A DNA stretch of 64,000 nucleotides from Chrysogorgia sp. JL179-B06 (GCA_035772405.1 JAYKKM010000439.1:10333501-10397500), one strand, 5' to 3'; shown: positions 37,501 to 43,560, numbered from the stretch's first letter. Numbers and translations are program-made. The notes: a model not told the origin generated them from the sequence alone.

Positions 37501-40500
37501 AATTTCCGGCGGGGAATCGATAATATGTATCAAGCGCAATGCATTTTGGGAAGACCTTCGTACCTCCTCTGGTACTACTGTATCTGTTATATATCTGTTA
37601 TATGTATGTATATGTTTTACCTATGCAGGACTCCACTGAAAATCACATTTGTGAGTGGACTTCCTGAATAAATATTGTTACTACTACAAGGTTTCCGACA
37701 AAAAATGTCAGTCCACATGTGTCAACAAAGTTTCACTGTTTCAGACAGTGATGTCACAAAGTTTCCGAATTAGAACCGCGCTCTAATTACGGACTACGGA
37801 GTCAAGTCTCTGGTTCCGTTTACATGGTACCGGTTGAGTTTTTTATCCGGGTGAATATTCGCGCACATAGGCTTCCCGTTTGATAACACTAGTGTACTAA
37901 ACTGTCTAAAAAACTTTAATTGTGGAGAAACGAGACCTCGCAAAGCAAACAGCCCATTTTCCCAAAGAGAAGCCTAGGATTAGGAATTTGACTAGGATCT
38001 ATTTATTCCGCTTTAATAAACGCACACATAAAATCTGTCGAAATTTGATATCAACAAACAATATACATGTACAGTACTGCTAAGAAATAACCTCTCACTG
38101 CGTCTGCGTCCGTCTTGCGTTCGTCTAGCGTCCGTCTAGCGTCCGTCTAGCGTCCGTCTTGCGTTCGTCTAGCGTCCGTCTTGCGTTCGTCTAGCGTCCG
38201 TCTTGCGTTCGTCTAGCGTCCGTCTTGCGTTCGTCTAGCGTCCGTCTTGCGTTCGTCTAGCGTCCGTCTAGCGTCCGTCTTGCGTCCGTCTTGCGTCCGG
38301 GAGGGTAACAGACGCAGAACCGAAGTTCCTTGTCGTGAAACGTCGGTACACGTTTAATTATCGAATAGTACTCGATTTAGCGCTAATGTCAAATAATCGC
38401 CGCGCTCTCACCGCTCTCAAATAAACGTCGCACGTTCACATCCATAATTGCTGCGGAGCTTATTTGCAAGAATAAAAACATTTTAAAAAGTCACTGGAAC
38501 GTTTTTTAGATAATTCCTCTACAGTTTGAAAGCGTATGTGTTTTTCTTTAGACGAAAGCTAAAGGAAGCTATAGAGTATAGTAAATTTGAGTGTCGGAGT
38601 GTTTTATATTGCGTAAAAGCAGACAGCAATAATTGTATCAGTGGATGAGTGACTGAAATGTGAACACATGTCTACAGACCTTTTCAATACATACAGCAAA
38701 TTGTGCGAGGAATTCCGTTAAAATGTTGATTGCGAAGAAACGCCAAATTTAAATGTGGCAGGACGCCAGGAAGTCAAGCGAAACGGAACTTTATAGTGAC
38801 GTTTCCTTCGGCAGAAGTTTTATTTAAAAAACGGTGTGGAAATAGATAGTTATGAACATGAAAACTAACAAAACAACGTTAAAGAAACAAAAACTAATTA
38901 TAAACTAGCAGTAGATTTAGTACTGGATGACCGTAGATCTATCTTTGTAATAACCCAAGGTTTACACACGCCGATTTATGTGGCAATACTAAATAGTGTT
39001 GCAAGATAAATCGGGCCATCCGCCTATGTAATATATTGAGTTATCGGATATTTTTCACTATCGTCCTGAATTTTGGATGTAGGGAGGCCGGGACTCGTGA
39101 TAACCCAACGTCTTCTCTGTATTCATGATATAATAATTGTATTGATAAAGAGTGGCAAGTTTTTGATCCCGTATCAAAAACTTATACAATGCCTTGGCGG
39201 CACGTTACACATATTAATCAACGTGAGTGAAGACGCGTTTACACGATGCGACAAAAATATGCACAATTCAATAGATTCCTAGATACTAATTAGTCCCAGT
39301 TGATAGCTAATATAAGACAGACTAGAAAAAAAGTCGCTCGCGTGACATCTATCGCCAAGTGAAAATCCAGCCTATAATGGACTTATTTTGGCGAAAGATT
39401 TCAAGATTTCAAAGTTGAAAGATTTCAACTTGCCACGCAATATTCTCATGTCGCAAAAAAATCTCGTTAATATTTTGCAATTCTGTTGCTGTATCGCATG
39501 TTTAGGTGGTATAGCGTTAAGGATGTAATTCGACATAATTAATTTATCGTCGTCTCGTCAACGGCGTTCTTTTAATAATCTCTGCCGTTCTCCTTGAGAT
39601 TACTGTAGCTTCTGGCAGTACTTTATATGAAGTTAATCTCGAGCCGTAAAAACATGTTTGTGAGGAGCACAATAGATCGGAATAGATGTGTCATCTTGTC
39701 ACATTTGTTTGCATGGGCAGCGCTAGTACGCAGATAGCTCAATATGTAATTCGGCATAATTAATTTTATCGTCGTCTCGTAGACGCCGTATTACGTATAT
39801 TGAATGGCGTTCTTTCAATAATCTCTGCCGTTCTCCTCGAGATAATACTGTAGCCTCTGCGTATGAACTATGAAGTTGATCTCGAGCCACGAAAAGACAA
39901 TAATAGATCAGAATAGATCATTACAGTAGATCTGTCATCTTGTCACATTATTTTGCATGCATTAAGTGAACTCAGATAGCTCATGTAATTAGTTATTTTA
40001 TCGTCGTCTCGATGCCGTTCTTTTAATAATCTGTGCCGTTCTTCTCGAAATTATAGTGTAGCTTCTGGCAGTACTTTGCGTATGAAATTAATCTCGAGCA
40101 GTGAAAAGCACAATAGATCAGAATAGATGATAGATCTGTATCGAGCGATGAACTTTCCTACAGCAAACCGCGATGTCTTGATTCCTTCTTCTTTCTCCAA
40201 AATTTCTGTGATTTTCGTAATGGAAACGCCAGAAGATTTTAACGATACAATTCGATTTCTGGCGAATTGAGAAAGCTTTCCCATTCTTATCTGTGTGAAC
40301 ACAAGATTCGAGTGATAGAGCAGGAGAGATTGAGAGAACAATCAACAATCAGATTCAGAACAGAACGACTCGGATAACCTTCGCAATGAAATCGTATCAC
40401 CGAACGTGATGCGAGCTCTGCGTCCAGCGAGTACAGCTTTCAGCGAGACGCAAGACGAACGCAAGACGGACGCTAGACGGACGCTAGACGGACGCAAGAC

Positions 40501-41956
40501 GAACGCAAGACGGACGCAAGACGGACGCAAGACGAACGCAAGACGGACGCAAGACGGACGCAAGACGGACGCAAGACGGACGATAGACGGACGCTAGACG
40601 GACGCTAGACGAACGCAAGACGAACGCAAAACAGACGCGATTTTTGATAGGTTATTTCTTAGCAGTACTGTAGGTATCAGCGTTTCCTACATATATACTC
40701 GGAACAACTTCGGTTATGCCGACTCTTGCGTCCAGTTGAGTAAGGACCACCCCTGACGCAACCAAGACGAACGCAACCGAGACGCCAGACGAACGCAACC
40801 GAAATGCCAGACGAACGCAACCGAGATGCCAGACGAAAGCAACCGAGACGCCAGACGAACACAACCGAGACGCAAGACGAACGCAACCGAGACGCAAGAC
40901 GAACGCCCCAAGACGAACGCAACCGAGATGCAGACGCACCATTAGGTTATTTCTGAGCAGTACTGTACTCTCCTGATATGGACAACATCCAATCAGCAAA
41001 TTGTGATTTTCTAGGATTATTAAAGGACCATGAAAAATAAATGTATGTACTCTACTGTACTTACTGATTCAGACTGTATTTTGTTATTTTGCTTGTTTGG
41101 GCAGCATCAATATCTCCACTTAGCATGGTGTGTATCACATAACCATTACCCCAGTCAGAATCTGGAAGCCATTTTGCCAACTCCTTGCTGATATCATGAT
41201 CGTCAATAACTAAGATCCATTGAGACTTTTTCTTCAATATGTTTTTAACAGCTTGGCATACAACATCAAGCTGGGATTCCACACCAATTTTGTCTAACTT
41301 CATTTCATCTTTTGAGCATCCTAACTTGACTGCCAGTTGTTTCAGGCTCAATAATAATGACTCTTTACTGTGAGCTAGCAAACTGGCAGTAACTTCATCC
41401 TTGGGCCACAATTTAAACTCAACGCTTTTGCTTCGACTTTGGCTTAAGTTTTCAGCAAGTAGACGTGCCAGTTGAGTTTTACCACACCCCGATGGTCCAG
41501 ATATCTGTATTTGCTTAGGATATCTTGCTTCTCTATTATTTTCAAGTAATATTTTCAGTTTATTGACGTCTTCGCCTCTTGGAAAGCAATGGTGATTTGG
41601 AGAAGGTGGCAATAACTTTAAAACTAGCTTTTTCTTACTTTGATTGTTGTAAACATAATAAGTAACACTACTTGTCACAGCCAATGCTCCAAGAAGCCAG
41701 TACTTTGCATTAGGATTATCTTTGAAGGCATTTCTGATGGTCAACTTCTTTTTATTTTCAGAAAATGTGGACGTGTTATTAAATATCAGAGGACGTCGTC
41801 CAACACTCAGCACACTGCGCAAAAGCTTCTCCTTTACATTCTTATAAACAATGAAAGAGTTTGCCATAGTATTGAACTGTATATCAGGTGCAAAGTGATC
41901 CAAAAATCGAAAATCGTGCACAAGCGTGAGCCTTCAAACTGAAAATGGTCAGCGGC
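9412..41956 (-). CDS. STAND (NB-ARC-like) NTPase with membrane segment and TPRs
   Basis: Three coding exons join in phase: 41065-41867 (ATG at 41867), 13089-13801 and 9412-10580, giving 894 aa. Residues 1-45 are basic and almost free of acidic residues, then [18 protein letters not shown] at about 57-73 is a likely membrane segment. GPSGCGKT (124-131) is Walker A and WILVIDDHD (217-225) Walker [12 protein letters not shown] and then [10 protein letters not shown] (about 304-312) look like the sensor and GLPL-type motifs of NB-ARC proteins. A winged-helix-like part follows ([14 protein letters not shown] at the exon 2/3 junction). Exon 3 carries several helical TPR-like units ([41 protein letters not shown]). 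STAND proteins are ligand-triggered switches, often in innate immunity or cell death; the ligand here is unknown. The second intron... of the gene model is 27.3 kb and packed with transposons. Confidence 0.85.
10581..11240. other. Intron sequence, nothing recognised
   Basis: Lies in the intron between the last two exons of the STAND/TPR gene. AT-rich with short TA runs near 10730 and 10930. No repeat structure or coding segment was identified. Confidence 0.4.
11241..11768. mobile_element. Foldback element, arms about 215-230 bp
   Basis: Begins TGGTTTAATCAAGAAAGGAA and ends with the reverse complement TTCCTTTCTTGATTAAACCA. Arms 11241-11470 and 11555-11768 match well by eye. The centre holds a short unmatched stretch. 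No ORF; superfamily unknown. Confidence 0.8.
11872..12182. mobile_element. hAT-like MITE candidate
   Basis: Ends read CAGCGCTGCAAATAA and, reversed, CAGGGCTGCAAATAA, with short internal CCGG-rich repeats. The CAGNGCTGC start suggests hAT. A clean 8-bp duplication was not seen. Confidence 0.4.
12414..12520. repeat. Inverted repeat, 30-bp arms
   Basis: GTTCTTCCTCTGATTTCTAA at 12414 is mirrored with a few mismatches by 12491-12520. The loop contains AAAATACGAGGCGCAGCCGAG. A related TTATTTCTAAATACTGAC occurs at 12620, so this belongs to a dispersed repeat. Confidence 0.75.
12521..13041. other. Intron, dispersed repeat only
   Basis: The segment 12640-12700 (aaattttcttcatgaattattaatgag) reappears in reverse orientation near 48020-48070 and 48335-48385, so it is a dispersed repeat. 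No coding signal. Confidence 0.4.
13089..13801 (-). CDS. STAND/TPR gene: middle exon (ARC/winged-helix region)
   Basis: Acceptor TTTGTTTTTCAG; one A completes the Gln codon of the previous exon, then [12 protein letters not shown]. Contains [16 protein letters not shown] (GLPL-type motif) and [19 protein letters not shown]. Donor GGCTG|GTAAGT, phase 1. Confidence 0.88.
13944..14019 (-). mobile_element. tRNA-derived SINE head
   Basis: On the minus strand this 76-bp unit folds roughly like a tRNA: outer GAGTC/GACTC pairing, an A-box-like CTCAATTGTTAGAG and a perfect B-box-like GGTTCGATCC. The acceptor stem is mismatched. A second copy at 63920-63994 shares both the tRNA part and the flanks (CATCTGAG before, a TTTCTGAGGA-like body after), which marks a SINE rather than a functional tRNA gene. 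Confidence 0.6.
14020..15125. other. STAND intron, no gene recognised
   Basis: Several open frames of 100-125 codons occur but none shows a known motif or splice context. A poly-A stretch lies near 14605. Confidence 0.4.
15130..15592 (+). mobile_element. 5'-truncated LINE, 3' end
   Basis: Encodes the last part of the ORF2 protein ([17 protein letters not shown]..., [17 protein letters not shown]), ending near 15336. A 3' UTR follows with CAGCTTCGGTTGACGGGGTC and a (TATC)n tail at 15573-15590. The same protein end and 3' UTR occur, on the other strand, in the LINE at 28786-32519. Confidence 0.85.
15780..15851. repeat. 18-bp minisatellite, 4 copies
   Basis: Four tandem copies of GGGGGCATCTGGTCCTGA, followed by degenerate versions to about 15875. 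Confidence 0.95.
15880..16094 (-). pseudogene. hAT transposase fragment
   Basis: The minus strand encodes [21 protein letters not shown] and [20 protein letters not shown], closely matching the internal part of the 48665-49771 hAT element ([22 protein letters not shown]). Only this internal piece remains, next to the minisatellite. Confidence 0.8.
16286..16390. mobile_element. hAT-like terminal region
   Basis: TTAGAGATGAGCCGATTAAT followed by repeated AATCGG motifs looks like the terminus and subterminal repeats of a ZBED-type hAT element. The matching other end was not found. From 16400 to 17440 there is no recognised transposase. Confidence 0.45.
17440..17490. mobile_element. hAT-like terminus
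   Basis: AACTAGTTACTTGTAACAAA then GTTACTCACAGCACTA; reversed it reads TAGTGCTGTGAGTAAC, a familiar hAT-type end with TAAC subterminal repeats. It does not match the end at 16286, so it is a separate remnant. Confidence 0.4.
17559..17678. mobile_element. Short TIR element (stem-loop)
   Basis: CAAAGTGAAAAGGTGGTAAA at 17559 is the inverse of 17659-17678, with near-perfect arms of about 39 bp and a 43-bp loop. Flanked by TA-rich sequence, so a TA duplication is possible but cannot be defined. Confidence 0.75.
17886..18120 (+). repeat. Minisatellite element with conserved 23-bp edge (copy 1)
   Basis: Starts with ACAGTACTGCTCAGAAATAA (CCT follows) and continues into about eight tandem 21-bp units around TTGCGGTTCGTTTGCGTGCG. 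The same edge plus GCGTC-rich tandem units occurs at 38071, 40649 and 40944. Confidence 0.85.
18121..21560 (-). mobile_element. Near-full-length LINE (L2/CR1-type), degraded
   Basis: Minus-strand order: endonuclease 21553-20690 ([35 protein letters not shown]), linker 20421-19831, RT 19703-19239 ([40 protein letters not shown]), FADDTT at about 19203, then the C-terminal region to 18247. The 3' end has an (ATTCT)n tail at 18121. At least five frameshifts or stops break the ORF. The N-terminal part has a hydrophobic leader and a DIELNPFGP stretch like a disrupted 2A motif. Confidence 0.9.
21656..22190. repeat. Tandem units of about 190-210 bp upstream of the LINE
   Basis: Three related units begin near 21656, 21844 and 22053. 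Each contains GGTCAAATA-like then GATAATTCAAAATT, ACAGATCTGAA, and (in units 1 and 2) TTTAGCCTGYTGCACGA and GTGGTCTGTAGAC. They lie directly 5' of the minus-strand LINE, as expected for 5' UTR monomers. Confidence 0.65.
22321..22419 (+). pseudogene. Tc1/mariner-like transposase N-terminus
   Basis: [20 protein letters not shown] and [13 protein letters not shown] form the first helix-turn-helix of Tc1-like transposases. It breaks off after about 33 codons. A second copy lies at 40132-40284 on the minus strand. Confidence 0.75.
22752..23338 (+). mobile_element. hAT deletion derivative
   Basis: The left end has repeated ATCGATATTTTCGATA motifs (22764-22830), typical subterminal repeats. The right end is TAGTGCTGGGCG (about 23328-23338). 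Only the transposase C-terminus is kept. The exact left boundary is uncertain. Confidence 0.6.
23002..23226 (+). pseudogene. hAT transposase C-terminal dimerisation fragment
   Basis: [20 protein letters not shown] then [18 protein letters not shown] and FLAENL. The spacing P.SSAP.ER.FS.AG......R..L.P......FL..NL is the hAT C-terminal dimerisation signature. N-terminal DDE domain absent. Confidence 0.85.
23341..24239. mobile_element. TIR element A (CGGTGTCACAGG ends)
   Basis: Left end CGGTGTCACAGGAAATTTGG, right end its inverse CCAAATTTCCTGGGACACCG. The termini consist of repeated, partly self-palindromic GGCCAAATTTCCTAGGAAAT-type units with long C or G runs. Subterminal TTTTCGGCGGTGAA repeats lie at 23500-23620. 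No ORF. Confidence 0.75.
24249..25224. mobile_element. TIR element B, adjacent copy of A
   Basis: Same termini as element A (24249 and 25224) and the same internal landmarks (TTATCTCAGAGGTTTA near the left end, CAAGACCATAAACATGGG near the right end). Subterminal repeats TTTCACGGCCGAAAATATAT lie at 24900-25060. Only 9 bp separate A and B. Confidence 0.75.
25530..28283 (-). mobile_element. LINE, 5'-truncated, with nested MITE
   Basis: Minus strand: end of the endonuclease and linker plus RT from 28282 ([45 protein letters not shown]), frameshift near 27020, then RT core ([40 protein letters not shown]), MITE insertion 26422-26670, then [16 protein letters not shown] to a 3' end near 25630. Removing the MITE and one 9-bp repeat restores the frame exactly. 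It is the same family as the plus-strand LINE that starts near 28385. Confidence 0.85.
26422..26670. mobile_element. 249-bp TIR element with 9-bp target duplication
   Basis: Flanked by GTCGGCGAG at 26413-26421 and 26671-26679. Termini GCAGTCGTCCCTTTCGTAAA and inverse, with internal near-repeats of CGGTCTTTGCCATC. It interrupts the LINE right after the YADD motif. A 9-bp duplication suggests a Mutator-like mobiliser, but no transposase is present. Confidence 0.88.
28997..30511 (-). CDS. LINE ORF2: reverse transcriptase part
   Basis: Open for 504 codons: [61 protein letters not shown] (catalytic Asp), [22 protein letters not shown] (FADD), then thumb and C-terminal region to [14 protein letters not shown]. 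All RT blocks are present and uninterrupted. With the endonuclease part and one frameshift this is the most intact LINE of the window. Confidence 0.9.
   Translation of the reverse strand: MHGLSSNKATGIDKISCKIIKIAAPAISDSLTLIFNHAITLSSFPDEWKMARIIPLYKNGQRNIPGNYRPISVLPTISKIMERILYDQLYNYVTKFELLSNSQFGFRKFHSTATALLDCTNDWYMNLDRKMFNLVVLIDLKKAFDTVDHQILLRKLELYGIKGQALTLLKSYLTNRKQKCQIKNSFSTKRLIKCGVPQGSILGPLFFLLYINDLPECLNKTKPRLFADDTNLTASGDSITDLETAVNSDLENLRKWLIANKLSLNVAKTEFMLIGSKPMIKNISDSDLNVFIENKQIKQVSECKTLGLIVDQHLSWKSNTENICKKITAGISAIRRVKPFVDMYTLISIYNAIVRPYFDYCCEVWDVFGKSQSKRLQKLQNRAARIILNMSNDVNHSIALRTLGWEPLKTERKKAKAKMMYKVLNKMGPKSLTNLFSYKSEKTNYNLRDISSGLSLPKPRTNNMKNSFMYDGANLWNSIPKEIRESKTLSSFRNKITAHIIDIE
30619..31884 (-). 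CDS. LINE ORF2: apurinic-type endonuclease part
   Basis: Starts [20 protein letters not shown]. Has [17 protein letters not shown] (catalytic Glu), [20 protein letters not shown] (Asp/Asn pair), SLIDHIVTN and [10 protein letters not shown] (Asp-His). All key residues of the EEP fold are present. Near 30700 a one-base indel takes it out of frame with the RT part; the alternative frame ([20 protein letters not shown]) links directly to the next ORF. Confidence 0.88.
   Translation of the reverse strand: MSSDFMRTLSSIPNERGLKMAFLNIVSLPKNIDEINFSMSNKFIDLFAFNETRLDANITDNMINLNGYDIVRKDRSRNGGGVCIYLRSSINYKIRNDLVPSELEAVCVEIIKPHSKPFLVTTVYRPPNALSEFFDHFEKLIKAIDNENKEMYILGDLNCDLLKPDKDSNIPTKKIKSLYELYQLSQLIDEPTRVTMTTTSLIDHIVTNTSEKISDSGVIHTGISDHSLIFAIRKISVAKKQENIVEMRNMKNFNEEKFVAELLKQHWEQVYFFAEDPNDMWEIWKKLFLEVLDKHAPLQCKKIRSIKVPWITSNIKKLINTRDKLKRKAILTNLENDWLNYKKTRNKVNIELRNAKKDYYSSKIAGQKFNPKKAWKNINNLLGRQNKPTVVNEINLGIIILRLPKILQSALMIIFQILALI
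31902..32516 (-). CDS. LINE ORF1: SGNH-hydrolase (esterase) domain, 5' truncated
   Basis: Reads [20 protein letters not shown] (block I GDS), then [20 protein letters not shown] (block III GTND) and [15 protein letters not shown] near the end (catalytic His region). Esterase-type ORF1 proteins are known from CR1/L2-type LINEs and are thought to act on lipids or membranes during retrotransposition. The frame is open from the truncation point with no internal ATG needed; the true start is missing. Confidence 0.85.
   Translation of the reverse strand: MIGDSMVKHIEANKIGRAARNKAISHSYSGATVNQITKKFEEHLSEEKEFSTIILHVGTNDLVRDDPEKVAANMENLINKVKVHTEKIAVSGATKRYDGKVNNKRTEQYNNLVHSLCSKHNITYIDNSCIGKSLLNRSNLHLNHEGDKALRSAFCTYLKSERIRNTNVASNCKDNQFFRQTHGRQKDWTMYLAHVKQMMKQKAD
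33514..34404 (-). mobile_element. hAT element, 891 bp, with 8-bp target duplication
   Basis: Flanked by CTCATGGA at 33506-33513 and 34405-34412. Termini CAAGGCTCGAAATAA and TTATTTTGAGCCTTG. Subterminal ACCGGTCA/TGACCGGT repeats at both ends. It interrupts the LINE codons for VLMD|HLQV. It keeps only the end of a transposase on the minus strand, so it is non-autonomous. Confidence 0.92.
33897..34199 (-). pseudogene. hAT transposase C-terminus (ZNF862-like)
   Basis: [20 protein letters not shown] followed by [19 protein letters not shown] matches the last hAT dimerisation block of the type found in ZNF862/KIAA1586-like proteins (ER.FS.MK.IK...R.SL...RL..L). Serine-rich acidic tail follows. Confidence 0.75.
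34845..37571. mobile_element. 2.7-kb TIR element with 9-bp target duplication
   Basis: Flanked by GTACTACTG at 34836-34844 and 37572-37580. Termini CAGAGGAGGTGCGAAGGTCG and inverse with few mismatches. It sits in the 3' UTR of the plus-strand LINE. No transposase was recognised; one short minus-strand segment is HIRAN-like. Mostly AT-rich filler. Confidence 0.8.
36039..36230 (-). pseudogene. HIRAN-like fragment inside TIR element
   Basis: [20 protein letters not shown] followed by [12 protein letters not shown] resembles the HIRAN-type core (E.EPDN..D..AV.V....... vG.vP) often seen in invertebrate DNA-transposon proteins. Only one exon-sized piece with no context, so tentative. Confidence 0.35.
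37691..38070. other. STAND intron, nothing recognised
   Basis: Short direct near-repeats of 'aagtttccga' at 37689 and 37758, otherwise unremarkable. Confidence 0.35.
38071..38312 (+). repeat. Minisatellite element with conserved edge (copy 2)
   Basis: Edge ACAGTACTGCTAAGAAATAA (CCT follows) then about 20 tandem 10-bp units alternating GTCTTGCGTC, GTCTTGCGTT and GTCTAGCGTC. Confidence 0.9.
38313..39518. other. STAND intron, nothing recognised
   Basis: AT-rich without repeat structure or coding motifs that I can support. Confidence 0.35.
39519..40145. repeat. Three tandem copies of a 160-235 bp unit
   Basis: Units start near 39519, 39742 and 39979. Each contains TAATT...TTATCGTCGTCTCG, CTGCCGTTCT, GTAGCYTCTG, AATCTCGAG and AATAGATC(A/G)GAATAGAT. 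The last unit runs into the Tc1-like transposase fragment on the opposite strand. Confidence 0.8.
40132..40284 (-). pseudogene. Tc1/mariner-like transposase N-terminus
   Basis: [34 protein letters not shown] and [16 protein letters not shown] cover the first helix-turn-helix and part of the second of a Tc1-like transposase (51 codons), then it ends at the tandem repeats. Second copy at 22321. Confidence 0.78.
40425..40671 (-). repeat. Minisatellite element with conserved edge (copy 3)
   Basis: Tandem 10-bp units (GACGCAAGAC, GACGAACGCA, GACGCTAGAC) ending in AGGTTATTTCTTAGCAGTAC TGT, the inverse of the conserved edge. The other end reads TGCGTCCAGCGAGTA. Confidence 0.9.
40728..40966 (-). repeat. 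Minisatellite element with conserved edge (copy 4)
   Basis: Units around GACGCCAGACGAACGCAACC, ending in AGGTTATTTCTGAGCAGTAC TGT. The other end TTGCGTCCAGTTGAGTA resembles the same end of copy 3. Lies only 60 bp from copy 3 in the same orientation. Confidence 0.88.
41065..41956 (-). CDS. STAND/TPR gene: exon with start codon and P-loop domain
   Basis: The acceptor TTGCTTGCAG places the exon start at 41956. ATG at 41867 is preceded by an in-frame TGA, so MANSF is the likely start. Coding part 41065-41867: basic N-terminus, membrane segment, Walker A GPSGCGKT and Walker B LVIDDHD. Donor AATCA|GTAAGT, phase 2. Confidence 0.88.
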
Positions 41957-42051
41957 CTGCAAGCAATATACATGCAGGTACGTCATGTTATATGATCCAT
42001 ATAGTATCGTTATCAATATATCACAGAAAATTATATAATTTTACGGTATAT

Positions 42052-42805
42052 CACAGGCTTCCCAAGCTTGTGACACATTTATTATTATTGACTCTTTATT
42101 TACGATCTATTTATTATTAATATTAACATTTATTTATTTATTATTTATTATTAACGTTTATTTTTGATATTTGACTCTTTATTTACGATCTATTTTAATG
42201 GACTTGCAACGGGAATTCATTCGACTTGGGGCACTTTTATTATTATGATATATGAGTACTTTATGTACGATCTATTTTAATGAATTGCAACGGGAATTCA
42301 TTCGATTTTGTTAAAATGCTAAAATATTGCCATAAATTAAGAAATAAACTTCACTTACCTCTACACTAAGTCGTAGTTGTCGTTTCTGTGTAATTTGGTA
42401 TGAAATCTGGCGCAATACCGAATTCGCTGTAAATGCCTCCATTGCGCCAGATTTCATACCAAATTACACAGAAACGACAACTACGACTTAGTGTAGAGGT
42501 AAGTGAAGTTTATTTCTTAATTTATGGCAATATTTTAGCATTTTAACAAAATCGAATGAATTCCCGTTGCAATTCATTAAAATAGATCGTACATAAAGTA
42601 CTCATATATCATAATAATAAAAGTGCCCCAAGTCGAATGAATTCCCGTTGCAAGTCCATTAAAATAGATCGTAAATAAAGAGTCAAATATCAAAAATAAA
42701 TGTTAATAATAAATAATAAATAAATAAATGTTAATATTAATAATAAATAGATCGTAAATAAAGAGTCAATAATAATAAATGTGTCACAAGCTTGGGAAGC
42801 CTGTG
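42052..42805. repeat. Near-perfect 754-bp palindrome
   Basis: Left arm 42052-42416 and right arm 42441-42805 (365 bp each, very few mismatches, one seen near 42160/42697) flank a 24-bp centre. Ends CACAGGCTTCCCAAGCTTGT. Each arm has TAGAG|GTAAGTG 58 bp from the centre. It lies just upstream of the STAND/TPR gene. Confidence 0.95.
42359..42416 (-). promoter_or_regulatory. Possible noncoding first exon of the STAND/TPR gene
   Basis: On the minus strand the sequence from the palindrome centre runs to TAGAG|GTAAGTG (donor after 42359), and a strong acceptor lies at 41957, giving a 402-bp 5' UTR intron. Transcription start and exon 5' edge are not defined. An identical copy faces the other way at 42441-42498. 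Inference only. Confidence 0.4.
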
Positions 42806-43147
42806 GGTATATCAGCTATATTTTTATATTTAAAGATTATTTTGACAATTTAAAAATGGTCGAAAATCGCCAAATATTTAAGATTGTGACGTCACGACAT
42901 GAACTGCTGTACAAATAGTGACCCGAAACTAAATGTCTACAATTTCAAAACATGATACAAACATAGCCTCCTCCGCAGGCAACTCTGTGGCTTCTTTTTT
43001 CCTAGTCAAATCTCTGCGAGCGATGTACAGCCTTGGAAGCTAGTTGACTCGGAGAAAAGAAATACAAACGCATAAAAAATTGAATTGTTGGAAATTTGAT
43101 TAAGTAGTCAATTTTTTTCATTCAAAGACTGAGTAGAATTATAAGTA
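42806..43147. other. No gene recognised
   Basis: AT-rich intergenic sequence between the palindrome and a smaller inverted repeat. Confidence 0.35.
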
Positions 43148-43236
43148 CTTGAGGGAAATTAGCGATTAAATTGCCCGCGAACTTTTACAAATCTTCCCGA
43201 GGCGAAGGGCAATTTAATCGCTAATTTCCCGACAAG
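43148..43236. repeat. Inverted repeat, 29-bp arms
   Basis: CTTGAGGGAAATTAGCGATT at 43148 is inverted at 43217-43236. Related single arms (GGGGAATTTAGCGATTAAAT at 43480, and TAAATTTCCC variants at 43325-43440) follow, so it is a dispersed family. Confidence 0.75.
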
Positions 43237-43560
43237 TCATGGTATTAGTTTGTAATATTATGATCGCCGAGGATAACTTTGAGAACCTTATCCAGCCCGT
43301 GGTTGGAGACAGAGTTTTTGTCTACTAAATTTCCCGTGCATTTGAATGAGGGAAAATTAGAAGACAAAGAAATCCTTTGTGTTCTACTAAATTTCCCTCA
43401 TGCATATCATAGGAATGAGGAAAAATTAGAAATTTTCCCTAATTTGTATGCATGAGTAGTTATCAAACAAATAAACGTGGGGAATTTAGCGATTAAATTT
43501 CCCTGCGAGAACAAAAGAAACCGAATAAATCATGGTATTACATGACTAAATCCTCAAAAT

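Larger units (their letters stand above)
28385..37690 (+). mobile_element. Host LINE (plus strand), interrupted three times
   Basis: Pieces of one 5'-truncated LINE: 28385-28789 (linker, ending ARLLKD), 32524-33513 ([51 protein letters not shown]), 34405-34844 ([15 protein letters not shown] to the ORF end near 34791) and 37572-37690 (3' UTR). The gaps are a LINE insertion, a hAT element and a 2.7-kb TIR element. Protein reads across each insertion. It also has a frameshift near 28480 and a deletion near 32725. Confidence 0.85.

Noticed and set aside
38071..38312. Regular short repeats that could be mistaken for a CRISPR array
   Set aside because: The units are contiguous 10-bp repeats without unique spacers, and the genome is clearly animal.
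41834..42016. Alternative upstream start for the STAND protein at 41921
   Set aside because: That codon is GTG with a TGA close upstream; ATG at 41867 is the better start for a eukaryotic mRNA.
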